A stretch of 5,878 nt of DNA, taken from assembly GCA_023137005.1 (NCBI GenBank), contig JAGLQE010000212.1, forward strand, positions 1-5,878, written 5' to 3'. Positions 1-5,878 of the stretch are shown piece after piece (position 1 is the stretch's first letter; each line of letters begins with the position of its first letter). This stretch comes from Thermoplasmata archaeon (GTDB taxonomy: Archaea; Thermoplasmatota; Thermoplasmata; SG8-5; JAGLSY01). The notes under the pieces are model-generated. The model was given only the letters and a program-made list of their open reading frames with translations, did no database searches and was not told the DNA's origin. Both the position numbers and the translations under genes were made by a program.

Positions 1-608
1 GAGTCGTAGTAACCGGGAGTGTCAAAAGAATAGACCGATATGTCATCCACATAGGTGAGTAGCATGCTGTCATCAAAATCCCCGAAGCTCCACATATTGG
101 AAGTAAATACAATGCTATCTATACTGTCTGATGCTAATGAAAATGCAATATCGTTGCAGACAAGTTCGCCATCCACATAAAAGTCATATTTATCTGATAC
201 ACAATCGAACACAATTTTGAAATGATACCATTGGTCAGGGACATAGGTACTCTGCCTGTAAACAGTAGGACCGTTCTGGAAGCAGATGCTTCCGGCATAT
301 AAACCAACTGCCACTCTAAAGTTACTGCTGCTGTAGAGCATGATAGCAAATTGGTCTGTGGTGGCACCCTGATTGCCTGCTCTTATCATGAACTCTAAGG
401 CGCCGGATGTCGTCGGAGCGAATGGATCAGATTGAATGATACAGCCCACATCATCATCGCTGCTGTCATCGTCAAGCATCATGGAATTGGATCCACCATA
501 GCTATCGGCATTGCTTATCTCCACATTGGTGTTCGTACCCTCTAATGGGACATCCCAGGGTGGATCATCTGGGTCAGAACCCACTATATCATTCTCGAAA
601 TCATCACT
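1..608 (-). other. LamG / concanavalin-A-like domain, reaching the window edge
   Basis: Residues about 1100-1301 start at DDFEND and show typical laminin-G/pentraxin-like strands: GALEFMIRAG (1168-1177), DQWYHFKIVFDC (1224-1235), YDFYVDGELV (1240-1249) and a final YVDDISVYSF. Four cysteines (1155, 1208, 1235, 1250) could form two disulfides. The family fold is a lectin-like beta-sandwich that commonly binds glycans or proteins. The domain is probably almost complete, since the closing DDISV strand is present, and the protein continues beyond it. Confidence 0.75.
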
Positions 609-3600
609 CATGACCAATGTCGTGGTCAGATTCAGGTCTCCATCAACTGTGGCAAATACATTATTACTTGGATTTACAGCATCAAGGCTGCTACCTGGAG
701 CCGTGAAATCACCCTGGCTGGTATCAATTATGGAGGAAATTGCTTCAAAGTCACCATTGAGCCATACATTGCCCTTTCCATTGTCTATCAAGGGAGCCCC
801 CACCAGAACATCGGCCAGAGAGCCTCCATCATCATCCAGGTTTCCCGCACTGGACACGGCCCATCCCAGCCCGGTTCGGGCATAGGCCTGAACCCTCATG
901 TACACGTGGTCTATGTATACGGTATCAAAGGCAAGGTTGTTCGCTGTTCTGTCAGAATCTATAATTCCAATGTAAAGGATACCACTGAAAGTATCCAGTG
1001 TGGTGTCAGAATATTGTTGATAAAGATCATCATCCGCAGTTTTGGAAATGGTCATCATGTGTGTCCAGCCTGTACCTCCAACAGATCCAATATTGGTCCG
1101 GGAGTAATACACATCAAAGTCATCCCCTTCCGCATTCGGGTTGTGATATGCCTCCAGATAGAGATCTGAACTCACGCCCTGGGGTATAAACATTGACCAC
1201 TTGTGCTCCAGTTCACTTGTGAAAGGTGCAGTCCAATGCACCTGAGCCTCCAGGTGATCAACATTTATCCAGCAGTTTGTGGCAGGCCGGAAACAACCCC
1301 AAAGGATTGTATTGGCTTGAATATAATTAGCAAAATCCAAGGATAAACTCTCGGTAAAAGAGAGATCCACATCTGCTGTGACTGTATGACCCACACCTAC
1401 AGTTTCCCACAGGGTACTAGTAGTATTTAGGACATAAATCTGATAATCACATGTAACAGGGCAATTGCCCTCGAATGTGAAATCAATTTGATCAATGCTG
1501 GCTACATCCTCCTCAATATACATGCTGCATTTTACAAACATCTCATCCTGCATGCCAGTATCTTCTGAGACTGCCCAAGTGTCATCGGAGAATAATACAT
1601 CAGCATATTGCTGGTCTGTGAATTCTGGCTCAGAGTTTGGTGATGTAAACTCTGCAGATGATTCTTCATCTATATCACAGAACCAGGCATAATGAGGACC
1701 ACTAGCCGTTGTTATTCCATCATAAGTGTAAGTAGTAATTCTGGCATCACCACCAGTCTGGATCTCGGTAATTTCCTCATAAGAATCATCACTCGCCAGT
1801 GTATTCTGGTATCCATTGGTAGGAGGTACAACAGTACCAGTAACCGGGATATCTGAATAAGAATGATCATCTTCAAAGGCCAGCTGGCTAGTACTGGTCT
1901 TCAGTTCGGCAAAGGGAACTGCTTGGATGAACATCTGGTCTATGAATATGGAATCTAAGACAAGATTGGTACTGGTCCTGTCATTGTCAATTACCCCGAT
2001 ATACAGGAAGCCCTGGAAGATGCCCAGAACGCTATCTGTGTATGTCTGGTAGGTATCGTCATCCGAGGTCTTGGTCACGGTGAACATCTCGGTCCAGCTA
2101 GTGTCACCCACTCGGCCGTATCCGTTTATTGAATAATAGATGGTGAAATCATCTCCTTCAGCATTTGCCGTATGATTGGATTCCATGAACAAAGTGCAGG
2201 CAGACTTGTGTGGTATCTCCACTGCCCATTTGTGCTCAAGTGCACTTGTGGTGAAGGCTGTGTTTATGGAGAACCTGGTGTACCATACATGTGCTGTGAA
2301 GTCGGCAACTCCTCCGCCATCATTATCAATATCATAGGCACATCTGCTTGGATGCATGTCCGAACGCCAGGTCACTACACGGTCCCCTGAATCAAAACCA
2401 GACCATTCCAGGTCCATAAGCACACTGCCAGTACCATCATAGGTGAAATCAGAATATCCGACATCAGAGCCAATATCGAAATGCAAGCCCCAATCATTCA
2501 TCTGTCCGGTCAGGGTCACAGAGCTGGAATCGAACACTAGAACCCGGGTGGCAATTTGGCCGTTATAGTTGCCTGTATCCGTCATGTCGCCGCCCAATAT
2601 GGATATACCACCTACATCACACAGCCATATCTTGAAATACGCTGTGCCTAATGTGCCAGTATTGGCATTTCCGGTCATCACACGGATATCAGTGAACAAT
2701 CCAGCCTCCAGTTCGCTTTCCAAATACAGATTTTGCTCCTTGAATCCGGGACAGTCTATTCTTAATGGGTCGACTGTTACAGTTCCCTGGGTTCCAATAT
2801 CATAGAGATCTGAGGTTGCTATTTCCTGTATGGACTCGTATGAATCATCGCTGAGTTCCGTGGTTGTATAGTCATTGTTGACATTGCCGAAAATCGGAAT
2901 ATCAGATATCACAGTATTATTTTCGGGTGTGTAGAATAGACGTGCCTGGCCTTTTCCTGGTTCGCCGACCAATATCTCATCCCCGCCAATTCCATCTGTG
3001 TTGCCTGCCGTGGACACGGAAAATCCGAATTTGTCGAATACCTGGGAACCAGCCAGCAACACATCGGCATCTACAGCGCTTGAGGGTATGGAACCATCTC
3101 CGTAGAACACATAGGCCGAGCCCTTGTCTGAGCTTGAACCGGGTGCGCCAACAATGATGTCATCATTTCCTGCATTGTCATAGTTGCCAGCTGTGTTAAC
3201 ACTGGCTCCGAATTCATCACCTGAATTTTCCCCGGTTATTGTGATATCTGCAACTCCGAATCCAAATGTCCCGCCTCCGGATATTGATGAACCATAGAAT
3301 ATGAAGACCATATCATCATCTGGTGCTCCAATGATCACATCATCATATGCGTCACCATCAATATTTCCGGCACTGGCCACATCCCATCCGAACCCTGAGC
3401 TGGCACTGCCTGTGAGTATCACATTTGCATTTGCTCTTGTCAGGCTGCCAATTAATCCAGTTCCTCCAAAGAACACGTATGCTTCATCCGCACCTGGAGC
3501 TCCAACGATGGTATCACTATTACCATCGTTGTTGACATCCCCAGCATAGGAAATATTGAAGCCCAGGAGATCATCGGCAGATGTGCCGGTCACATTAGCA

Positions 3601-3905
3601 TATTTTGATAGGTCTTCTCCGGCACCATTTCCATTTGCGATCTCTATCTGGGTCCAGGTATTTGCGTCATGCTCGTATTTGTAGATGTTTCCATTGTCTC
3701 CGACGGCTATCGCATATTCTCCATTGTCATGCCAGGTAATATCCCGGAAGGTGATGGCTGGGGATGAGACCAGGTCCACAAGAGGTTCCGAAGGCATATC
3801 CTCGGCTATCGCAATTGGTGAGATAATAGCAAAGCTGGTGCTGAGTAATGCGGCCATAACGAATAAGGCCAGTATCTTTTTCAGTTTTGCTGTTTCATAT
3901 CTCAT
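1..3905 (-). CDS. Giant secreted FG-GAP / jelly-roll / LamG surface protein, 3' end outside window
   Basis: The frame is open from ATG at 3905 to the window edge: 1301 whole codons, no stop and no frameshift. Order of parts: signal peptide 1-34; one WD40/BNR-like blade 50-90; FG-GAP repeats near 115, 173, 233 and 294; duplicated module units 334-683 and 684-1010; a fifth FG-GAP repeat 1011-1052; a LamG-like domain from about 1100. Visible composition is about 202 Asp+Glu, 20 Lys and 22 Arg, so it is strongly acidic. All 14 cysteines lie in 385-1250. It has about six N-x-S/T sequons (104, 117, 329, 577, 827, 1092). No active-site motif or membrane anchor is visible, and an anchor may lie in the missing C-terminus. 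FG-GAP and LamG modules in known proteins bind calcium, ligands or glycans, so an adhesin or cell-surface binding protein is the likely but unproven role. Confidence 0.93.
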   Translation of the reverse strand, partial: MRYETAKLKKILALFVMAALLSTSFAIISPIAIAEDMPSEPLVDLVSSPAITFRDITWHDNGEYAIAVGDNGNIYKYEHDANTWTQIEIANGNGAGEDLSKYANVTGTSADDLLGFNISYAGDVNNDGNSDTIVGAPGADEAYVFFGGTGLIGSLTRANANVILTGSASSGFGWDVASAGNIDGDAYDDVIIGAPDDDMVFIFYGSSISGGGTFGFGVADITITGENSGDEFGASVNTAGNYDNAGNDDIIVGAPGSSSDKGSAYVFYGDGSIPSSAVDADVLLAGSQVFDKFGFSVSTAGNTDGIGGDEILVGEPGKGQARLFYTPENNTVISDIPIFGNVNNDYTTTELSDDSYESIQEIATSDLYDIGTQGTVTVDPLRIDCPGFKEQNLYLESELEAGLFTDIRVMTGNANTGTLGTAYFKIWLCDVGGISILGGDMTDTGNYNGQIATRVLVFDSSSVTLTGQMNDWGLHFDIGSDVGYSDFTYDGTGSVLMDLEWSGFDSGDRVVTWRSDMHPSRCAYDIDNDGGGVADFTAHVWYTRFSINTAFTTSALEHKWAVEIPHKSACTLFMESNHTANAEGDDFTIYYSINGYGRVGDTSWTEMFTVTKTSDDDTYQTYTDSVLGIFQGFLYIGVIDNDRTSTNLVLDSIFIDQMFIQAVPFAELKTSTSQLAFEDDHSYSDIPVTGTVVPPTNGYQNTLASDDSYEEITEIQTGGDARITTYTYDGITTASGPHYAWFCDIDEESSAEFTSPNSEPEFTDQQYADVLFSDDTWAVSEDTGMQDEMFVKCSMYIEEDVASIDQIDFTFEGNCPVTCDYQIYVLNTTSTLWETVGVGHTVTADVDLSFTESLSLDFANYIQANTILWGCFRPATNCWINVDHLEAQVHWTAPFTSELEHKWSMFIPQGVSSDLYLEAYHNPNAEGDDFDVYYSRTNIGSVGGTGWTHMMTISKTADDDLYQQYSDTTLDTFSGILYIGIIDSDRTANNLAFDTVYIDHVYMRVQAYARTGLGWAVSSAGNLDDDGGSLADVLVGAPLIDNGKGNVWLNGDFEAISSIIDTSQGDFTAPGSSLDAVNPSNNVFATVDGDLNLTTTLVMSDDFENDIVGSDPDDPPWDVPLEGTNTNVEISNADSYGGSNSMMLDDDSSDDDVGCIIQSDPFAPTTSGALEFMIRAGNQGATTDQFAIMLYSSSNFRVAVGLYAGSICFQNGPTVYRQSTYVPDQWYHFKIVFDCVSDKYDFYVDGELVCNDIAFSLASDSIDSIVFTSNMWSFGDFDDSMLLTYVDDISVYSFDTPGYYD
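750..875 (-). repeat. FG-GAP repeat 5, separated from repeats 1-4
   Basis: Residues 1011-1052 contain GLGWAVSSAGNLDDDGG, then ADVLVGAP and NVWLNGD. This is a good FG-GAP repeat anchored on Gly1014, 720 residues after the previous anchor, while repeats 1-4 are spaced 58-61 residues. It may resume the first propeller after a large insertion, or begin a second one beyond the window. About 47 residues with no recognisable domain follow before the LamG-like part. Confidence 0.8.
876..1856 (-). repeat. Duplicated module, unit B
   Basis: Residues 684-1010 form the second copy: SDIPVTGTV, then LASDDSYEEITEI (703-715). A divergent middle part of about 180 residues has C743, C793, the pair C815/C819 (CPVTC) and C871/C878. 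The conserved LEHKW jelly-roll part starts at residue 899. The offset from unit A falls from 350-353 residues at the start to 343 at the end, so small indels occurred in the middle. The copy leads directly into FG-GAP repeat 5. Confidence 0.7.
897..1220 (-). repeat. LEHKW jelly-roll-like domain, copy B
   Basis: Residues 896-1003, the partner of the copy at residues 553-660. It keeps LEHKW, NAEGDDF, YYS, GWT, SKTADDDLYQ, LYIG, DSDRT and DTVYID. Unlike copy A it has no cysteine and no sequon (copy A has C570 and an NHT site). The invariant acidic residues in NAEGDDF and D-x-DRT are candidates for a metal or ligand site, which is inference. Confidence 0.7.
1926..2249 (-). repeat. LEHKW jelly-roll-like domain, copy A
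   Basis: Residues 553-660. Landmarks are LEHKW, NAEGDDF, YYS, W604-T, TKTSDDDTYQ, LYIG, DNDRT and the final DSIFID. It aligns without gaps to residues 896-1003 over 108 positions with about 56 identities by hand count. The DDF...YYS and D-x-DRT...D-x-x-x-ID pattern resembles a beta-sandwich module that I recall from large secreted proteins of Planctomycetes and other environmental lineages. That likeness is from memory, not a search. Confidence 0.7.
2301..2333 (-). other. EF-hand-like calcium loop in unit A
   Basis: Residues 525-535 read DIDNDGGGVAD, with Asp at loop positions 1, 3, 5 and 11 and Gly at 6. This matches the D-x-D-x-D-G calcium-loop style of dockerin, thrombospondin type 3 and similar extracellular repeats. 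It lies just before the jelly-roll part of unit A, and unit B has no obvious counterpart. Calcium binding is inferred from the pattern only. Confidence 0.5.
2916..3572 (-). repeat. FG-GAP (integrin alpha-like) repeats 1-4
   Basis: Four repeats of about 60 residues are anchored on Gly115, Gly173, Gly233 and Gly294. Each reads roughly G-[FWA]-x-[VI]-[SA]-x-AG-[ND]-x-[ND], an Asp-rich loop, [IV]-[IL]-[IV]-G-x-P, then a VFFG, IFYG, VFYG or LFY strand. Repeat 1 keeps the clearest calcium loop (D123-x-N-x-D-G-x-x-D131). The others are looser (NIDGDAYDD, NYDNAGNDD, NTDGIGGDE). FG-GAP repeats form blades of seven-bladed propellers in integrins and many prokaryotic surface proteins. Only four occur in a row here. 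Confidence 0.88.
3636..3758 (-). repeat. Single WD40/BNR-like blade shared with the upstream protein
   Basis: Residues 50-90 contain FRDITWHDNGEYAIAVGDNG, then IYKY and TW. The upstream protein has FRDIEY...FYIVGDG in one blade and HIYRYT...SW at its visible start. The shared pattern is FRDI, an aromatic two residues on, a VGD turn, then I-Y-[KR]-Y and TW/SW. Here the blade stands alone directly after the signal peptide and before FG-GAP repeats. It may be a remnant of, or an N-terminal cap derived from, the same propeller family. Confidence 0.65.
3804..3905 (-). other. Sec-type signal peptide
   Basis: The first 34 residues have a basic n-region (R2, K7, K9, K10), a hydrophobic core from I11 to about I33, and an A-x-A site (A32-I33-A34) before the acidic mature start EDM. 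Cleavage after residue 34 by signal peptidase I is predicted. There is no lipobox cysteine, so it is not a bacterial-type lipoprotein. This supports export of the protein and confirms the start codon. Confidence 0.87.
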
Positions 3906-3911
3906 TCATTG

Positions 3912-3916
3912 CCTCT
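3912..3916 (-). promoter_or_regulatory. Shine-Dalgarno site for the downstream gene
   Basis: On the minus strand the string AGAGG overlaps the TAG stop of the upstream gene and lies 6 nt before the ATG at 3905. It supports that start. The ATG four bases earlier (3909) is in another frame and meets TGA after four codons. With a 9-nt intergenic gap there is no room for a promoter, so the second gene is presumably translated from the upstream gene's transcript. Confidence 0.7.
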
Positions 3917-5878
3917 AATAGTATCCGATTTTGAAGGTGATCGTAGCCTGATACACTCCTTCAGCTGTTCCTCCTGGTACGTCTATCCACCACTCGATCT
4001 CCGTTGGTCCCAGGGTTTGGAAATCCTCACCCTGTGGCCCGTGGGCCGTCGTGCTGTTCAACGGGGCTGCAACCATCCAATCAGCAGGGCCCTGGCTCGT
4101 GTTTCCCCACACACTTAGAGTCATATTCGCTCCCGGGAAGTACACGCCCGCGCCCAATATCTCAGAATTCACATCAGTTGCAAAAGCACTGGTCGTGTTC
4201 ACTGCCAAATTGGTTGCCAAAATTGGTGATCCTCCACCGACCCTTGCCAGGTCTGGCACAGAGACATTGACGTAGTAATCCCTGTTTGCCATGCAAGTTA
4301 TCTGGCTATTCGGTCCAAGCTGAACACCTACAGAACCTGGCGGTGCATTTCCACTCGGGTTTCCAGCCACTGTGATGTTCGTGTACTGGAATATGCCAAA
4401 TTCCTCAAATGTGGAGTTTGTAGCTCCCACGAAATTATTATCATATATCCTCATCTCGAAGTCCCAGGTATTGGCATCATTGTGAGACTGGACATTGTCC
4501 CAGAGGAATGTTGAAGCTCCACCGAAGGGACCACTGGCCGCCCATGTCTGTGGCCCGAAGGTCACATTCATGTAGATATAGTAGCGGTCTCCAGGTGCTG
4601 ATGCATCCAGCCAAAAGCTGTCCAATAGGAACTCGTCGGTTCCCGGGCTTCCGACAGGGTACATCATTCCTGCGCTATCTCCACCAGGAGCAGCTCCTTC
4701 TAACCAAACGGCTCCGAAGGCCCTTGTCCTGTGTTGATCATCAGCTGCCGGGAATACACCTGGTGTAGCTAGCTCATCGTAAAATGCTAATAATTCTACC
4801 CTGACATCATCCTCGGCATCAGCATAGAACTGGTCAACTCCACTTATTGTGTAATTGACCTCTGCCATGAAGGTGTAGATCTCTTCCACATCAACCTGGG
4901 TATTGAGCTTGGATGAACCTCCGATCCCATCGCTCATCTTCCACATATCTATGTCGAAGCTGTGGGGGAAGGCCGCGTTCACGGTTATCGTGGTTCCGGT
5001 ATCAGATGCTGAGAGGAATGAACCAATAGCACCACTGGCTCCGACTATCAGGCCAGAACTTGGGCTTGTCCAGGCTTTTACATCGACACCGTACAGTTTT
5101 CCATAATCGCCGTCAGTGCTCATTTTGGTTATTGCGTCGTTATTATCTGGAGTAAAGTGATATATTACACCTTGATTGATCCCATTATAACCTACAAGCA
5201 TTGCCAGTGAATCATCTGGATGAAAGCTAATATCTTCGATGATATCAGTAGTGTCCAATAACATTTCAGGGCCTCCGCCGTGAGAGAAGATAAAGACATT
5301 ACCCCCGCCAGTATTATCTCCGCCCATTAGGCCAAAAGCCGTGAGGGGTCTCCAGTCGATCGCACGCAAAGCTCCCGTGCCTGTAACATCATATTGAGTT
5401 GCAGAAGTGTCACCAGGGGTGTCAAAGGAATACATAATTCCATCGCCAGTTCCAGCATCTTCGCCAACAGCATAATAGAATGGGACTGTTGGGTTCGTAT
5501 TCCAAACAACATCATATAAAGCATGATCGCCGGCCCACCCAGTTGCTACTGGTGTCCAACCTCCGCCCTCTTGGAACCAAGCTGCGTAAGGTGCACCACC
5601 AGCATAACCCACAGCTAGGAATGTTGAAGCTCCAGTTCCATCAATGGTCAAGCCAAAGAAGGTTGCTCCGGCAACAGCTGGAGCACCAAGATTATTGAGT
5701 GGACCACCAGCATAACTCCAGGCCATTGGCTGACCAGCACCATCTCCAACAATGTAGAAATTGCCCTCAGCCTCACTGTACTCTATATCCCTGAAGACAT
5801 TGCCGCCAGCCAGATCAAATTCACTGGCCCAGGACGCTGTATCTCTTGTGTATCTGTATATGTGGTCTGTACCACTCA
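3915..5878 (-). CDS. Propeller-repeat surface protein, 5' end outside window
   Basis: The frame is open from the window edge (first whole codon 5876-5874) to a TAG at 3917-3915, giving 653 visible residues. Residues 1 to about 300 are propeller-like repeats. Residues about 306-653 are beta-rich and lack repeats. The ATG at 5726 is not the start, because in-frame coding before it holds a blade with FRDI and VGDG motifs. The protein is very acidic (about 76 Asp+Glu, 18 Lys+Arg) and has one cysteine (visible residue 528). It ends in TITFKIGYY with no membrane anchor or sorting signal, so it is either released or held by partners. Nine N-x-S/T sequons fall in the second half. It lies 9 nt upstream of the next gene, probably in the same operon. 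I do not recognise a named family, and no catalytic motif is visible. A binding or structural role outside the cell is inference. Confidence 0.9.
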   Translation of the reverse strand, partial: SGTDHIYRYTRDTASWASEFDLAGGNVFRDIEYSEAEGNFYIVGDGAGQPMAWSYAGGPLNNLGAPAVAGATFFGLTIDGTGASTFLAVGYAGGAPYAAWFQEGGGWTPVATGWAGDHALYDVVWNTNPTVPFYYAVGEDAGTGDGIMYSFDTPGDTSATQYDVTGTGALRAIDWRPLTAFGLMGGDNTGGGNVFIFSHGGGPEMLLDTTDIIEDISFHPDDSLAMLVGYNGINQGVIYHFTPDNNDAITKMSTDGDYGKLYGVDVKAWTSPSSGLIVGASGAIGSFLSASDTGTTITVNAAFPHSFDIDMWKMSDGIGGSSKLNTQVDVEEIYTFMAEVNYTISGVDQFYADAEDDVRVELLAFYDELATPGVFPAADDQHRTRAFGAVWLEGAAPGGDSAGMMYPVGSPGTDEFLLDSFWLDASAPGDRYYIYMNVTFGPQTWAASGPFGGASTFLWDNVQSHNDANTWDFEMRIYDNNFVGATNSTFEEFGIFQYTNITVAGNPSGNAPPGSVGVQLGPNSQITCMANRDYYVNVSVPDLARVGGGSPILATNLAVNTTSAFATDVNSEILGAGVYFPGANMTLSVWGNTSQGPADWMVAAPLNSTTAHGPQGEDFQTLGPTEIEWWIDVPGGTAEGVYQATITFKIGYY
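3918..4961 (-). other. Sequon-rich beta-sandwich C-terminal region
   Basis: Visible residues about 306-653 follow the propeller and are rich in alternating hydrophobic strands, Gly, Asn and Thr. Two parts seem present. The first runs from FDIDMW to about residue 490 and includes RYYIYMNVTFGPQTW and WDFEMRIYD. The second runs from about residue 500 (NITVAGNPSGNAPPG) through DYYVNVSVPDL to the final VYQATITFKI strand. All nine sequons lie here, at visible residues 341, 437, 487, 500, 537, 560, 584, 592 and 607. Such Asn/Thr-rich sandwiches are common in archaeal exported proteins. The domain boundaries are approximate and no function can be assigned. Confidence 0.55.
4977..5876 (-). repeat. Six visible blades of a WD40/BNR-like beta-propeller
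   Basis: Blade cores start at visible residues 28 (FRDIEY), 73 (FFGLTI), 120 (LYDVVW), 170 (LRAIDW), 213 (IEDISF) and 261 (LYGVDV), so spacing is 43-50 residues. Most cores are followed about 12-15 residues later by a VGD/VGE/VGY-type turn, then an aromatic strand such as IMYSF, VFIF or VIYHF. The first visible residues (HIYRYT, then SW) are the tail of an earlier blade, which would make seven, a common propeller number. The assignment rests on periodicity and strand pattern. The exact family (WD40, BNR/sialidase-like or Ycf48-like) cannot be decided by eye. Confidence 0.7.

Larger units (their letters stand above)
1857..2906 (-). repeat. Duplicated module, unit A
   Basis: Residues 334-683 form the first copy of a tandem module. 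It begins SDIPIFGNV, then LSDDSYESIQEI (351-362). A beta-rich stretch of about 190 residues follows, with C385, C429 and C522. It ends in a jelly-roll-like domain that starts at LEHKW (556-560). It differs from unit B in the middle part, which cannot be aligned confidently by eye. The whole unit sits between FG-GAP repeats 4 and 5. Its role is unknown, but such beta domains often bind glycans or proteins. Confidence 0.7.

Noticed and set aside
42..53. YVDD motif, as in reverse transcriptases
   Set aside because: It is part of the closing strand (YVDDISVYS) of a LamG-like domain, where D-D-I-x-V is usual. No other reverse transcriptase motif is present.
420..485. CATCATCATC-type simple repeats that look like a microsatellite
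   Set aside because: They are runs of Asp codons (GAT/GAC) on the minus strand within an acidic loop, interrupted by Ser codons and in frame with the protein.
511..1189. Plus-strand open frames of 63-124 codons (511-885, 906-1169, 998-1189)
   Set aside because: They lie antisense to a continuous, domain-bearing minus-strand frame, and their translations are low-complexity with no recognisable motif.
3907..3909. Alternative ATG four bases before the chosen start of protein 2
   Set aside because: Its frame ends at TGA after four codons. The ATG at 3905 gives a signal peptide and the long frame.
5327..5524. Minus-strand open frame of 65 codons inside the upstream gene
   Set aside because: It is a shifted-frame shadow of the propeller region, which is intact in its own frame.
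5724..5726. ATG at 5726 as the start of the upstream protein
   Set aside because: The same frame stays open to the window edge and encodes a clear propeller blade (FRDI, VGDG) before this codon, so it is an internal methionine.

Overview
The window is wholly coding on the minus strand. It holds two very large, adjacent, co-oriented genes for exported surface-type proteins, and both run off the window. I see no plus-strand gene, RNA gene, mobile element or CRISPR array. An archaeon is the best guess, possibly a mesophilic or marine Thermoplasmatota-like lineage known from metagenomes. The reasons are frequent ATA for isoleucine, 12 of 22 arginines in the second protein encoded by AGA/AGG with no CGC, a short Shine-Dalgarno site, very acidic secreted proteins and many N-glycosylation sequons. 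This placement is inference from codon use and protein style. A bacterium with similar codon use is not excluded.

Layout in transcription order (right to left): (1) From 5878 to 3915 is the last 653 residues of a protein with an N-terminal repeat region that looks like a beta-propeller (about 47-residue period, six blades visible). A sequon-rich beta-sandwich C-terminal half follows. Its start lies upstream of the window. (2) After a 9-nt gap that contains a Shine-Dalgarno site, positions 3905 to 1 encode the first 1301 residues of a second protein that stays open at the window edge. Its order is: signal peptide; one blade of the same type as in protein 1; four FG-GAP (integrin-alpha-like) repeats; a tandem duplication of a roughly 350-residue module; a fifth FG-GAP repeat; and a LamG/concanavalin-A-like domain.

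The tight spacing suggests one operon. The shared propeller blade suggests the two proteins are related by domain shuffling and may act together at the cell surface. FG-GAP, LamG and jelly-roll modules in known proteins typically bind calcium, carbohydrate or other proteins, so adhesion or matrix/glycan binding is the most reasonable role. No catalytic domain is recognisable. The most interesting points are the FG-GAP series interrupted by a duplicated module, the split of cysteines and sequons between domains, and the extreme acidity (about 202 Asp+Glu against 42 Lys+Arg in the visible part of protein 2).
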